Shown here: in pieces, positions 1-10,083 of the stretch | Layout of the letters: every line of letters begins with the position of its first letter | Numbering within the stretch: position 1 is the first letter of the stretch | NCBI RefSeq assembly: GCF_900117395.1 | Contig: NZ_FPEG01000001.1 | Span: 704,192 to 768,191, forward strand | Direction: 5' to 3' | Length of the DNA: 64,000 nucleotides | From: Agrococcus sp. Marseille-P2731 | GTDB taxonomy: Bacteria; Actinomycetota; Actinomycetes; Actinomycetales; Microbacteriaceae | Position numbers and translations under genes: made by a program | The notes under the pieces: model-generated | Told to the model about the DNA's origin: nothing | The model's database searches: none | The model's input: the letters and a program-made list of their open reading frames with translations, nothing else

Positions 1-1
1 C

Positions 2-511
2 GCCCTGGACCTGCAGCTGACCGCGGTCCCGGCGCTGCCCTCCGGCCAGTGGTTCGAGGCCCGCGTGCGCCAGTCGCCGCAGGCGACGCAGCCGGTGTGG
101 GTGCGCGTGGGCCAGGGGGACTTCCTGACACCGACGACCACCTCCTTCGTCTACGGCCGCGACGCATCCGTCGACGTGCGCGTGTGCGCGCCCGCAGGTG
201 CGGGCTCGACCCCCAACTGCTCGGACCCGACCGCCGTCGGCACAGCGATGCCGCTGCGCCTGCGCGCCGCGGTCGAGTCGTGCGTGCCGCTCGCACCGCT
301 CGGCGCGACCAGCCCGACGAACGCCGCCGGAGCGATCGACAGCGAGGTCGTGGCCTCGTATCGCGTCGGCGGGATCTGGAGCGCGGAGCAGCCGGCGAGC
401 GAGCCCGTACCGGCGGGGGCGACGCAGGTGCGAGCGACGGGCGTCGTAACCTATCGGGAGTCCGGGCCCCACCGGGACCCCACCCCGACCGTCTCGGGGT
501 GCGGGCTGTGA
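2..511 (+). CDS. C-terminal part of an Ig-like/fibronectin-type surface protein (5' end outside window)
   Basis: Only the last 169 residues are present; the reading frame is open from the window edge to the TGA at 509-511. The visible part is rich in Thr, Ser, Val and Ala with short beta-strand-like stretches and spaced cysteines (such as VCAPAGAG and a final SGCGL), as in modular extracellular Ig-like or FN3 domains. The stop overlaps an upstream GTG of the MoxR frame, so it is probably the first member of the MoxR-DUF58-transglutaminase operon. Actinobacteria often have a large repeat-domain secreted protein here. Function is not known; the domain call is inferred from composition and context. 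Confidence 0.55.
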   Translation, partial: ALDLQLTAVPALPSGQWFEARVRQSPQATQPVWVRVGQGDFLTPTTTSFVYGRDASVDVRVCAPAGAGSTPNCSDPTAVGTAMPLRLRAAVESCVPLAPLGATSPTNAAGAIDSEVVASYRVGGIWSAEQPASEPVPAGATQVRATGVVTYRESGPHRDPTPTVSGCGL

Positions 512-528
512 GCAGGGAGGAACCCGCC

Positions 529-1479
529 GTGAGCGTCGATGTCTCGAGCATCCAGGAGCTGGCCGAGCACGTCGTCGACCGGGTCGAGCGCGTGCTGGTC
601 GGCAAGCCTCTCGCGGTGCAGCTCTCGCTCACCGCGATGCTGAGCCACGGCCACCTGCTCATCGAGGACAACCCGGGCACCGGGAAGACCTCGCTCGCCC
701 GTGCGCTCGCCGCCACGATCGACGGCTCGGCGAGCCGCATCCAGTTCACCCCCGACCTGCTGCCGGGCGACATCACGGGCATGAGCGTCTGGAGCCAGGG
801 CCGGGGCGAGTTCGAGTATCGGCAGGGACCGGTCTTCGCCAACATCGTGCTGGCCGACGAGATCAACCGCGCGAGCCCCAAGACGCAGTCGGCGCTGCTC
901 GAGGTGATGCAGGAGGGGCAGGTCACCGTCGACGGCGTCGCGCACCCGGTGCCGAAGCCGTTCATGGTCATCGGCACCCAGAACCCCATCGAGCACGCCG
1001 GCACCTACCAGCTGCCGGAGGCGCAGCTCGACCGCTTCGCCCTCAAGGCGTCCATCGGCTACCCCGACCACGCCTCGACGCTGCGCATCCTGACCGAGTC
1101 GGGCACGGCGGTGCTGCCGGAGGACATCGAGCCGGTGACGGATGCGGCGGCGATCCAGGCGATGGCCGCCGCGATCCGCACGGTGCACGTCGAGGCTTCC
1201 ATCGTCGACTACGTCGCGCGCCTGGTCGAGGCCACGCGCGAGGCCGACGAGGTGCGGCTGGGCGTCTCGGTGCGCGGCGCGCTCGCGCTCGTGCGGACCG
1301 CGCGAGCGTGGGCGGCCATCCACGGCCGCGACTACGTCACGCCCGACGACGTCAAGGCGCTCGCCGTGCCGGCGCTCGCGCACCGGCTGGTGCTGCAGCC
1401 CGAGGCGGAGTTCGACGACGTGCGCCCCGAGAGCATCGTGCAGCAGCTCATGCTGACCGTCGCGCCGCCGCGGCGCTGA
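529..1479 (+). CDS. MoxR-family AAA+ ATPase
   Basis: Chaperone-like AAA+ ATPase of 316 residues, about the usual MoxR length. The Walker A motif reads NPGTGKTSLA, followed by the family signature RIQFTPDLLPGDITG, a Walker B in LADEINRASPKTQSALLE and the sensor region GTQNPIEHAGTYQLPEAQ. The open frame extends far upstream, but the start is set at GTG 529 because an AGGGAGG ribosome site lies 8 bases before it; GTG 508 overlaps the upstream stop and is the alternative. MoxR proteins work with DUF58 and VWA proteins to mature or assemble protein complexes, and a DUF58 gene follows directly. A paralogue lies at 17525-18532. Confidence 0.93.
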   Translation: MSVDVSSIQELAEHVVDRVERVLVGKPLAVQLSLTAMLSHGHLLIEDNPGTGKTSLARALAATIDGSASRIQFTPDLLPGDITGMSVWSQGRGEFEYRQGPVFANIVLADEINRASPKTQSALLEVMQEGQVTVDGVAHPVPKPFMVIGTQNPIEHAGTYQLPEAQLDRFALKASIGYPDHASTLRILTESGTAVLPEDIEPVTDAAAIQAMAAAIRTVHVEASIVDYVARLVEATREADEVRLGVSVRGALALVRTARAWAAIHGRDYVTPDDVKALAVPALAHRLVLQPEAEFDDVRPESIVQQLMLTVAPPRR

Positions 1480-1539
1480 TCGCGATGCCCGTCGCCCCGA
1501 TGCTCGCGCCGCCGAGCCGCCGCTGAGAGCGGCACCGCC

Positions 1540-2718
1540 ATGCCGACGCTGCGAGCCGCGCTGAGCGCGATCACCCCCTGGGGGTGGACGCTGCTCGTGA
1601 CCGTCGCAGCCGGCCTCGTGCTGGCCGGCGCGCTCGGCTGGGCCGAGGGGCTCGTCGCGGCGGTCGCCGCTGCCGTCGTGCTGCTCGCCGCCGTGCCGTG
1701 GATCATCGGCGAGCGCTGGGCGCGAGCCCGGATCGGCCTGAGCGCCGAGCGCGTGCCGGTCGGTGCCGACGCCCTCGCGCTCGTCGAGGTCTCTCGGCCG
1801 ACGCGAGCGGCGACCCCGAGCCAGGTCGACCTCGACGTGGGCGGGGTGGAGGCCGTGCTCGAGATCCCGCCCATCGAGGTGGGCGGGCGCCTGGTGCGCT
1901 CCGTGCCCCTCGACACCTCGCGCCGCGGCCTGCGAACGGTCGGGCCCGCCACCATCATGCGCACCGACCCCTTCGGCGCGCTCGAGCGGCGGCACCGACT
2001 GACGGAGTCACGGACCCTGGTCGTGCATCCGCGCGTCGTGCGCCTGCCCGGCGGCGCCGGCGGCATCGTGCGCGATCTGGACGGCGAGGCGGCAGCGGAG
2101 CGCACGGCCGATGACGTCTCGTTCCACAGCCTCCGCGAGTACTCGCCCGGCGACGACCGGCGGCTCGTGCACTGGCGCTCGAGCGCGAAGCACGGCACGC
2201 TGCTCGTGCGGCAGTTCGAGCCATCCCGGCGCGCAGACACCCTGATCGTGCTGTCCACCCGCGCCGACGAGTACGACGGCGACGACTTCGAGCTCGCCCT
2301 CTCGCTGGTCGGCACGCTCGGCCTCGCGGCGATGACCGACCGGCGCCGATTGCGCATCGTCGAGAGCCCCGGCACCGAGCGGGGCGAGGCGCAGGCGGTC
2401 GACGCCGCGACCCGGGAGCGGCTGCTCGACGCGCTCGCGGTGCTCGAGCCGCGCCACGAGCACGGCATCGCCGCGGCGGCCCGCGCGTCGCGCGGGGCCG
2501 CGCCCGGCAGCCTCGCGTGGCTCATCACCGGCTCCACCGTGCCGCCCCGCACCCTCCGCACCGCGGCGAACGGCATGCCGGCGGGCGTGGTCTCGGTCGT
2601 CGTGCGGGCCGCCGTCGGCGCGCTGCCGTCGCGCTCGCGCCTGGGCGATGCCGACGTCGTCACCGTGGGGGCGATCGAGGACCTCTCGCGCGGCATCGGG
2701 CAGTCGAGGCAGCGATGA
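1540..2718 (+). CDS. DUF58 domain membrane protein
   Basis: Protein of 392 residues. Two hydrophobic segments occupy about residues 10-55, and the DUF58 core is identified by the signature DDRRLVHWRSSAKHGTLLV. DUF58 proteins are partners of MoxR ATPases; the domain resembles a VWA fold and is thought to recruit the substrate. The ATG is followed by hydrophobic sequence, as expected for an N-terminal anchor. The stop overlaps the next start as ATGA, which indicates translational coupling to the transglutaminase-like gene. Exact substrate unknown. Confidence 0.9.
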   Translation: MPTLRAALSAITPWGWTLLVTVAAGLVLAGALGWAEGLVAAVAAAVVLLAAVPWIIGERWARARIGLSAERVPVGADALALVEVSRPTRAATPSQVDLDVGGVEAVLEIPPIEVGGRLVRSVPLDTSRRGLRTVGPATIMRTDPFGALERRHRLTESRTLVVHPRVVRLPGGAGGIVRDLDGEAAAERTADDVSFHSLREYSPGDDRRLVHWRSSAKHGTLLVRQFEPSRRADTLIVLSTRADEYDGDDFELALSLVGTLGLAAMTDRRRLRIVESPGTERGEAQAVDAATRERLLDALAVLEPRHEHGIAAAARASRGAAPGSLAWLITGSTVPPRTLRTAANGMPAGVVSVVVRAAVGALPSRSRLGDADVVTVGAIEDLSRGIGQSRQR

Positions 2719-4868
2719 TCCAGCGCGCTCCCGCCGTCGGCGCCCTGCTGCTCGCGATCATCACCGCGTGCATCCCGCTGTGGTGGGTCTTCGGCACCAT
2801 GCAGCTCGTCGTCGCCGTCGCGGTGGCGCTGCTGGTGGGCGCGGCGCTCGCGAGCCTCGCGGCCGTGCGGCGCTGGAGCGCGCTGCCGGTCATCTGCACG
2901 GGCGCAGCAGCGCTCGCGCTGCTGGCCGTGCCGCTCGCGAGCCCGCAGCGCATCCCCCGGGGCGAGTGGCTGCCGGCCTTCGCGGACGCCATGGCCGCGA
3001 TCGTGCTCGCGTGGCGGCGGCTGCTCACCATCGGCCTGCCCGTCGGCACGGGCGACGCGCTGCTCATGGCCCCCATCGTGCTCGTGCTCGTCGGCACGGT
3101 GATCGGCGTCTCGATCGCGCTGCGCTCGCCGCGCGCAGAGGTCGCCGCGCTCGTGCCCGCCACGATCGGGGTCTGGTCGATCCTGTGGGGCCCGCGCGAC
3201 CTGCCGGAGCCGTGGCTGACCGGCCTCGTCGCCCTCGTGCCGATCGCCGGCTACGTCGCCGTCGTGCGGCAGGCCCGCCGCCGCAGCCGCGCACCGCGCG
3301 CGCTCTCGTCGCTCGCGCGACGGGTCGGCGCCGGCGCGCTCGTCACCCTCGTCGCGCTCGGCGGCGCCGCAGCCGCGGGCTCGCTCGCCGAGCTGCCGGA
3401 GCGGACGGTGCTGCGCGGGGACAGCCCCAGCTCGATCGAGCTCCAGGGCGCCTCGCCGCTCGCCGCCTACCGCGGCTTCTGGGCAGCCGACGCGCGCTCG
3501 GCCACGCAGCTCACGGCCACGGGCCTCTCACCCGGTGACCGCATCCGCCTCGCCGCCCTCGACAGCTACGACGGCGAGGTGCTGGGCGTTGGCCGGTCGG
3601 CGTTCGAGCGCGTCGCGGTCGCCGAGGCCGGCGAGGGCCGCGTCGTGGGCGTGACGATCGGCGAGCTCTCCAGCCCGTGGCTGCCGATCGTCGGCGAGCC
3701 ATCGGCGGTGCGCTTCGTCGGCGATCGCGCCGAGCGGCTCGCGTCCGGACTGCATCGCAGCGACGAGCTGCGGGCGCTCGTCGTCGAGGGCGGCATCGCG
3801 CAGGGCGACGGCTATCAGATGCTCTCGCAGCAGGTGCCGGCCGTGGTGCCGCCCGAGCGGATCGCCGAGCTCAAGCCGGCCGAGCCGCGCCAGGGGACGG
3901 TCACGCTGCCGGAGGGCATGCTCGCGGCGCTCGCGGCCTGGACGGGCGGCGAGACGAGCGCGGGACCTCGGCTCGCGGCCATGCTCGAGGGGCTGCGGGC
4001 CGATGGCTACGTCAGCCACGGCGTGCTCGAGGACGAGGTGCCCTCGCGGCCCGGCCACTCGCTCGAGCGGCTCGAGGCGCTCTTCGCCGAGCCGATGGTC
4101 GGGGATGCCGAGCAGTACGCGACGGCGGCGATGCTGCTCGCCCGCCAGCTGGGCTTCGATGCGCGGGTGGTCGTGGGCTTCACGCCCGACGGCATCGTGC
4201 AGGGCCAGCCGACGAGCGTGCTCGGCGCCGACGCGGATGCGTGGCTCGAGGTCCGCACGCAGGCGGGCTGGGTGGGGCTCGACGTCTCGCCCGAGATGCG
4301 CCCGATCCCCGAGCAGGAGGACGGCTCGCCGACGGTCGTCGAGGAGCCGCCGCTGCAGCAGGCGCCGGCACCGGCGCCGGGTGGCCAGCGCGAGGGTCCC
4401 GATCCGGCGACGCCGAGCGCGCCCGCCGACACCGACGACAGCCTCTCCCGCCTGCTGCAGACGCTCGCGGCCATCGGTGCGGTGCTGGGCCTGATCGCGC
4501 TCATCGCCGCGATCCCCGTCGGGCTGCTCGTGGCGAAGGTCGTGCGCCGCCGTCGCCGTCGCCGCGCCGACGCCCCGCAGGATCGCGCCGAGGGGGCCTG
4601 GGCAGAGCTCGTGGACGGGCTGCGCGACCGCGGTGAGGCGCCGCCGGTGGCGAGCACGCGCCTCGAGCAGGCCGGCGAGAGCGCGCGCATGCGCGAGCTC
4701 GCCCACCGGGTCGATCGGGCGGTGTTCGCGGCGACACCGCCGACCGAGCCGGAGGTGGCGGCCACCTGGCGGCTCAGCCGGCTCGTGCTCGCGGAGCGCG
4801 ACGAGGGCGAGGGTCGGCTGCGGCCGCTGCTGGCCCGTCTCAACCCCGCCTCGCTCACGCGCCGCTGA
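2715..4868 (+). CDS. TgpA-like transglutaminase-domain membrane protein with altered catalytic triad
   Basis: Membrane protein of 717 residues. About six N-terminal transmembrane segments (to roughly residue 225) are followed by an extracytoplasmic transglutaminase-like domain, a C-terminal transmembrane segment near residue 590 (LIALIAAIPVGLLVAKVV) and a basic, Arg-rich cytoplasmic tail. The domain is recognised by GDAEQYATAAMLLARQLGF and the following VVVGFTP. The positions that carry Cys and His in active transglutaminases are Ala465 and Asp508; Asp523 is kept. The fold is therefore present but thiol catalysis is unlikely. Starts at the ATGA overlap with the DUF58 gene. In this MoxR-DUF58 cluster it is probably a structural or binding partner. 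Confidence 0.87.
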   Translation: MIQRAPAVGALLLAIITACIPLWWVFGTMQLVVAVAVALLVGAALASLAAVRRWSALPVICTGAAALALLAVPLASPQRIPRGEWLPAFADAMAAIVLAWRRLLTIGLPVGTGDALLMAPIVLVLVGTVIGVSIALRSPRAEVAALVPATIGVWSILWGPRDLPEPWLTGLVALVPIAGYVAVVRQARRRSRAPRALSSLARRVGAGALVTLVALGGAAAAGSLAELPERTVLRGDSPSSIELQGASPLAAYRGFWAADARSATQLTATGLSPGDRIRLAALDSYDGEVLGVGRSAFERVAVAEAGEGRVVGVTIGELSSPWLPIVGEPSAVRFVGDRAERLASGLHRSDELRALVVEGGIAQGDGYQMLSQQVPAVVPPERIAELKPAEPRQGTVTLPEGMLAALAAWTGGETSAGPRLAAMLEGLRADGYVSHGVLEDEVPSRPGHSLERLEALFAEPMVGDAEQYATAAMLLARQLGFDARVVVGFTPDGIVQGQPTSVLGADADAWLEVRTQAGWVGLDVSPEMRPIPEQEDGSPTVVEEPPLQQAPAPAPGGQREGPDPATPSAPADTDDSLSRLLQTLAAIGAVLGLIALIAAIPVGLLVAKVVRRRRRRRADAPQDRAEGAWAELVDGLRDRGEAPPVASTRLEQAGESARMRELAHRVDRAVFAATPPTEPEVAATWRLSRLVLAERDEGEGRLRPLLARLNPASLTRR

Positions 4869-4974
4869 GCTGCCCGACGCCCGGCGGGTGCCCCCGCGGC
4901 TCCCGCGCGGTCGCTCTCCACAGCCGTCGTGCGCCGGCGCTCGCGGCGGCGGCCGCCTCGCGCATCCTGTGCCC

Positions 4975-7664
4975 ATGCAGACGCGCATCGACCTGCCACG
5001 CCCCCCGACCGAGCCCGAGCCCGCCTCCTTCCCGCTGCTGGCGAGCCTCGCCCCCGTGCTCGGCGCCGTCGCGCTCTGGCTGCTGCTGCAGACCCCGACG
5101 GTGCTGGTCTTCGCGCTGCTCGGTCCGGTCATCGCGCTCGCGAGCATGGGCGACGGGCGGCGCACGCGCCGTCGGCGCCGCGCGCGCGAGGCCGAGCGGT
5201 GGCGCGTCGAGCTCTCGGAGGCCGCTGACCGCGTCGATGCCGCCCTCGACGAGCGCCGCGCGGCGCTCGCCGCCGCGCATCCCGACGCCCGAGCGGTCGC
5301 CGCGCGGCCGCCGCACGACCCGCATCGGTGGCGCGCCGCACCCGACGCGCCGGTGCACGTGGTGCTGGGCATCGGTCCGCTTCCCTCCGGGATCGCGCTC
5401 GAGGGGGCGATGCCGGCGACCGATCCCGCGGTGCAGCGCCTGGGCGCCGTCGAGGCGGTCGACCGCCTGCGATCGGCGGCCGCGGTGCTCGAGGGCCCGA
5501 TCGTCGTCGACGCGCGCGAGGGCATCGGCCTCGTCGGCCCTCGACCGGTGGCGATCGCCCTCGCGCGGGCGATCGTCGTGCAGGTGGCGGATGCGGTGGC
5601 GCCGGATGCCGCGGAGGCGATCGTGCCCGACAGCCCGGCCTGGGCGTGGCTCGCGGCGCTGCCGCACCCGCTGCACCGCGAGCCGTGCGACGCGGTGCGC
5701 CTCGTGGGCGACGGCGTCGAGGTGACGGTCGCCGTGGCCGAGGATGCCGCAGCCCTGCCGCGCGAGTGCCGCATCGTGGTGCATGCGGCGCTCGACCGCG
5801 CGCACGTGGGCGGTCGCTCCTGCATGCCGAGCGCGCTCACCGAGCGCGAGGCCGAGGCCGCCATCGAGACGCTCGCTGCGGCCGCGGCGCACGCGGGCAT
5901 CCGACGCGCTGGCGGGCTGCCGGATCGCGTCGAGCTCGACGCGCTGCCGGTCGCGACCGGCGGGCTGACTGCGGTCTTCCTCGTCGAGGGTGCGCCCGTC
6001 GAGCTCGACCTCGTGCGCGACGGCCCGCACGCCGTCGTGGGCGGCACCACCGGTTCGGGCAAGAGCGAGCTGCTGATCGCCTGGGTCGCGGCGATCGCCG
6101 CGGGCAGGTCCACCGCGGAGGTGTCCTTCCTGCTCGTGGACTTCAAGGGCGGAGCCTCGTTCGCCCCGCTGCTCGGCCTCGCGCACTGCGTCGGGGTCAT
6201 GACCGATCTCGACCGGTCGGGGGCGCTGCGGGCGATCGAGAGCCTGAAGGCAGAGCTGCGCCGGCGCGAGCAGCTGCTGGCGGTGCAGGCAGCGCGATCG
6301 ATCGAGGAGGCGCAGGGCATCGCGCGGCTGGTGATCGTCGTCGACGAGTTCGCTGCCATGCTGCACGAGCTGCCAGACCTGCATCGGCTCTTCGTCGACC
6401 TCGCCGCGCGCGGCCGCTCGCTCGGCGTGCACCTGGTGCTCTGCACGCAGCGGCCCGCAGAGGCCGTCCGCGACTCGCTGCTCGCCAACTGCGGCATCCG
6501 CATCTCGCTGCGGGTCACCGACGAGCACGACGCGATGGCAGTGACGGGCAGCGCCGCAGCGGCGGCCATCCCGCTGGAGGCGCGGGGACGCTGCGTGGTG
6601 CGCGTGAGCGGGGGAGCGACGCGGATGGCGCAGGCCGCGATCGCGAGCCCCGAGCACCTGGCGCTGCTGGTCGCGGCGGCGGCGCAGCAGCCGCGCGCGC
6701 CGCGGCCGTGGCGCGAGCCGCTGGCGCGCGCGGTGCCGCTCACCGCGGTGAAGCCCGGCCCGGATGCCGGGGATGCCGGCGTCGTGCGGCTCGGGCTGGT
6801 CGACCGGCCGGCCGAGCAGCGCATCGCGCCGGTCGTGTGGCGTCCGGCGCTCGACGGCCCGCTGCTCGCGGTCGGCGGTGCGGCGAGCGGTCGCTCGAGC
6901 CTCGCCGAGCTCATCGCCGTCCAGCTCGGCACGCCCGTCATCGATCGAGAGGATGCGCTCTGGGATGCCCTGACGGCCCCGGGCCGCTCGTCATCGACGA
7001 CCTCGACCTCCAGCTCGCGCGCCTGACCGACGAGCAGCAGGCGGCCGTCGCGCTCGGCATCGCGAGGCGCATGCGCGAGGGCGCGCCGGTCGCATGCACC
7101 GCGCGGCGCGTCTCGACGGCCATGGCGCAGGTCGCGCCGCTCGCCGAGATCCGCATCCTGCTGCGCATCGCGAGCCGGCAGGAGCACGTGGTCGCCGGTG
7201 GTGACGGCCGGTTGCACGACGCCGGCCTGCCGCCGGGGGCCGGGTGGCTGCAGGACGAGCGCATCCAGCTCGCCCTTCCGCCGTCGAGAGCGCCGCGGCG
7301 CCAGCCGCAGTCAGCGCCGCTGCCTCGCGGGCCGCTCGCCGTCGTGCTGGGGATCGGTGCCGAGCTGCCGCCAGCGCTGGCCCGCCTGGCCGCGGAGGGC
7401 ACGGCGGTGAGGCCGGGGAGCGACACGAGCGCCAGCCTCGTCGTCGGCGCAGTCGCCGAGTGGGAGGCCGCGTGGGGCGAGCTCGACCGGCTCCGTGCGC
7501 AGCGCCCGGTGCTCGTGCTCGGCGTCGACGAGCGCGCGGTGCGACAGGTGCTCCGGCACGCGCCGGCACCGCCGCCGATGCGCGAAGCGCCCGCCTGGGT
7601 GCTCCAGGACGGGCGCTTCGCGCGGCTGCGCTACGCCAGCAGCGAGGCGAGCGGTGCGGCCTGA
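4975..7664 (+). CDS. FtsK/SpoIIIE (EccC-like) ATPase, interrupted by a -1 frameshift
   Basis: Two hydrophobic segments (about residues 17-55) and a basic linker precede an FtsK/SpoIIIE ATPase domain. Walker A is GTTGSGKS at residues 357-364, Walker B is FLLVDFKGG with Asp389, and VIVVDEFAAM and LVLCTQRPAE follow. This is the architecture of EccC, the motor of type VII secretion; no WXG100 or other Ecc gene is visible, so the substrate is unknown. The first frame stops at 7026 (683 residues). Clear coding continues in the -1 frame from about 6981 (PLVIDDLDLQLARLTDEQQ) to 7664, giving about 896 residues when joined. ATG 4975 is chosen; GTG 4969 is possible. The final 34 bases overlap the convergent ald gene. 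Confidence 0.82.
6978..6984 (+). other. -1 frameshift site in the FtsK/EccC-like gene
   Basis: The junction between the two coding frames lies at C CCG GGC, which fits the X XXY YYZ pattern of -1 slip sites (P-site CCG to CCC, A-site GGC to GGG). Adding one G to the adjacent CCCCGGG run would also restore one continuous frame. The sequence alone cannot separate programmed slippage, a true mutation and a sequencing or assembly error; GC-rich slip sites are not typical efficient ones. Confidence 0.7.
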
Positions 7665-8743
7665 GCGTCGAGCGCCGACGCGACGGCGGCGTTGGCCACC
7701 TGCCCGCCGGTCGTGTTCAGGCCCTCGGCGAGCCCGGCATCCGCCGAGAGCGCCGCGCGCCAGCCGTGGTCGGCGATGCGCGTGGTCGCGTGCAGCGTCG
7801 CGTTCGTGAGCGCCTGCGTCGAGGTGCGCGGCACGGCGCCAGGCAGGTTCGCGACGCACGCGAACACGGTGTCGTGCACGGTGAACGAGGGGTCGTCGTG
7901 CGTCGTCGGTCGCGAGTCGGCGAAGCAGCCGCCCTGGTCGATGGCGATGTCGACGAGCGCCGAGCCCGGCCGCATGCCGGCGACCATCTCGTTGGTCACG
8001 AGCTTCGGCGCCTTCGCACCCGGGATCAGCACGGAGCCGATCACCAGGTCGGCGTCCCGCACCGACTCCTCGACCGTGACCCGGTTCGAGTGCAGCGTCT
8101 GCACGCGGCCGCCGTAGATCGTGTCGAACTGCCGCAGGCGGGGGAGCGAGACGTCGAGCACCGTCACCCGCGAGCCGAGGCCGACGGCCATCTCGACCGC
8201 CGCGGTGCCGGCGACGCCGCCGCCCAGCACGACCGTGTGGCCGGCGCGGGTGCCCGGCACACCGCCGAGCAGCAGGCCAGCGCCGCCGGCGGGCGCGGTC
8301 AGGAGGCGCGCGCCCTGGATCACCGAGAGGCGACCCGCGACCTCGCTCATGGGCGCGAGCATCGGCAGCGAGCCGTCGGGCGCGCGCACGGTCTCGTAGG
8401 CGATGGCGGTCGTGCCGCGGTCGATGAGCGCCCGCGCGAGCTCGGGCGCTGCGGCGAGGTGCAGGTAGGCGAAGAGCGTCAGATCCTCGCGCAGCAGGTC
8501 GAGCTCGTGCGCGATGGGCTCCTTGACCTTCAGCACGAGCTCGGCGGCCCACGCCTCCGCGGCGGTCGCGACGATCCGTGCGCCCGCCGCCTCGTAGGCG
8601 GCATCCGCGATGCCGCTGCCCTCTCCCGCCCCGCGCTCGATCACGACCTCGTGGCCGCGCGCGGCCAGCTCGGTCGCGCCGGCGGCGGTCAGCGCGACCC
8701 GCTGCTCGGCGGGCTTGATCTCGCGCGGCACGCCGATGCGCAT
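7631..8743 (-). CDS. ald: Alanine dehydrogenase
   Basis: NAD-dependent reversible conversion of L-alanine to pyruvate and ammonia. The 370-residue protein has the family start [19 protein letters not shown], the substrate-binding segment VLKVKEP, the nucleotide-binding VVLGGGVAGTAAVEMAVGLG and a C-terminal GLNTTGGQVANAAVA. Length matches the family. The start shares one base with the gabT stop (TGATG on the minus strand), so the two genes are cotranscribed and coupled. The 3' end overlaps the convergent FtsK-like gene by 34 bases. Confidence 0.95.
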   Translation of the reverse strand: MRIGVPREIKPAEQRVALTAAGATELAARGHEVVIERGAGEGSGIADAAYEAAGARIVATAAEAWAAELVLKVKEPIAHELDLLREDLTLFAYLHLAAAPELARALIDRGTTAIAYETVRAPDGSLPMLAPMSEVAGRLSVIQGARLLTAPAGGAGLLLGGVPGTRAGHTVVLGGGVAGTAAVEMAVGLGSRVTVLDVSLPRLRQFDTIYGGRVQTLHSNRVTVEESVRDADLVIGSVLIPGAKAPKLVTNEMVAGMRPGSALVDIAIDQGGCFADSRPTTHDDPSFTVHDTVFACVANLPGAVPRTSTQALTNATLHATTRIADHGWRAALSADAGLAEGLNTTGGQVANAAVASALDAQAAPLASLLA

Positions 8744-10077
8744 CAGGCTGCGCTCGTCACCGACTCGATGGCGCGGTCGATGACCTCGACCGCCTCGCGC
8801 AGCTGCTCGTCGGTGATCGCGAGGCTCGGCAGGAAGCGCAGGACGTTGTAGTCGGTGCCGGCGGTGAGCACGAGCACGCCGTCGCGGCCGGCGGCCTCCG
8901 AGATGGGACCGGTGGCGATCGGTGCGCCCGACTCCGGGTCGATGAACTCGAGCGCGAGCATCGCGCCCTTGCCGCGCACCTCGATGATCTCGGGGTGGCG
9001 CTCCGCGAGCCCGTCGAGCAGCGGCCGCAGCACGCGCTCGATGCGCTGCGCCTCGGCGTTGAGGTCGCGCGACTCGATCTGCTCGAAGACGGCGACCGCC
9101 GCAGCGCACGAGACGGGGTTGCCGCCGAAGGTGCCGCCGATGCCGCCGACGTGCACGGAGTCCATGATCTCGGCGCGACCGGTGACGCCGGCGAGCGGCA
9201 TGCCGCCCGCGATGCCCTTCGCCGAGAGCACCATGTCGGGCACCCAGTCGAAGTGCTCCGACGCGAAGGTCCTGCCGGTGCGGCAGATGCCCGACTGCAC
9301 CTCGTCGGCGATCATGACGACGCCGTTCGCGGTGCACCACTCCTGCATCGCCGGCAGGTAGCCGTCGGCCGGCACGATGAAGCCGCCCTCGCCCTGGATG
9401 GGCTCGATCACGAGGCACGCGAGGTCGCTGACGCCGACGTGCTTCTCGAGGTAGTACTGGGTGCGCTCCGCGGCATCCGCGCCGTTCAGGCCGTCCTGCA
9501 GCGGGTAGGAGCCCGGCGCGTGGAAGATGTCGGAGGCGAGCGGGCCCATGCCGGTCGCGTAGGGCGCCGGCTTGTAGTTCATCGTCATCGTGAGGTTCGT
9601 GCGGCCGTGGTAGCCGTGCTCGACGACGGCGACAGCGCGGCGCCCGGTGAACTTGCGCGCGATCTTGACGCCGTTCTCGACGGCCTCCGAGCCGGAGTTC
9701 ACGAAGAACGACTTCTTGTGGTGGTCGCCGGGGGTGTGCGCGGCGAGGTACTCGGCGACGCGCACGTAGGGCTCGTAGGGCGTGGTGCCGAAGAGCGAGT
9801 GCGTGAGCTTGCCCACCTGCTCGCGCACGGCCTCGACGACCGCGTCGTTCGTGTGGCCGACGGTGGTGACGCCGATGCCGCATCCGAGGTCGATGAACCG
9901 GTTGCCGTCGACGTCGGTGATGATGGCGTCGTGCGCCGAGGCGACGAAGACCGGCAGCTGGTGCGGGATCGCCTGCGGGACCGCCTGTGCCTTTCGCTCG
10001 ATGAGCGCCCTGGAGTTCGGACCGGGGATCTCGGTGACGACGGAGCGGGAGACGGCGGGAGCTGCGATGTCAGTCAT
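8743..10077 (-). CDS. gabT: 4-aminobutyrate--2-oxoglutarate transaminase
   Basis: Class III PLP-dependent aminotransferase of 444 residues. Recognisable parts are [44 protein letters not shown] and the PLP-lysine segment [19 protein letters not shown], which is very close to known GabT proteins. It moves the amino group of GABA to 2-oxoglutarate, giving succinic semialdehyde and glutamate. A TAGGAT box on the minus strand (10084-10089) lies 6 bases before the ATG, suggesting a leaderless message. No succinic semialdehyde dehydrogenase gene is adjacent; the partner gene is ald. Confidence 0.93.
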   Translation of the reverse strand: MTDIAAPAVSRSVVTEIPGPNSRALIERKAQAVPQAIPHQLPVFVASAHDAIITDVDGNRFIDLGCGIGVTTVGHTNDAVVEAVREQVGKLTHSLFGTTPYEPYVRVAEYLAAHTPGDHHKKSFFVNSGSEAVENGVKIARKFTGRRAVAVVEHGYHGRTNLTMTMNYKPAPYATGMGPLASDIFHAPGSYPLQDGLNGADAAERTQYYLEKHVGVSDLACLVIEPIQGEGGFIVPADGYLPAMQEWCTANGVVMIADEVQSGICRTGRTFASEHFDWVPDMVLSAKGIAGGMPLAGVTGRAEIMDSVHVGGIGGTFGGNPVSCAAAVAVFEQIESRDLNAEAQRIERVLRPLLDGLAERHPEIIEVRGKGAMLALEFIDPESGAPIATGPISEAAGRDGVLVLTAGTDYNVLRFLPSLAITDEQLREAVEVIDRAIESVTSAA

Positions 10078-10083
10078 GCACGA

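Noticed and set aside
3528..7217. Minus-strand open frame of 1229 codons
   Set aside because: It lies opposite the transglutaminase-like and FtsK-like genes, is rich in Arg, Ala and Ser, and shows no domain; long antisense frames are normal in DNA this rich in GC.
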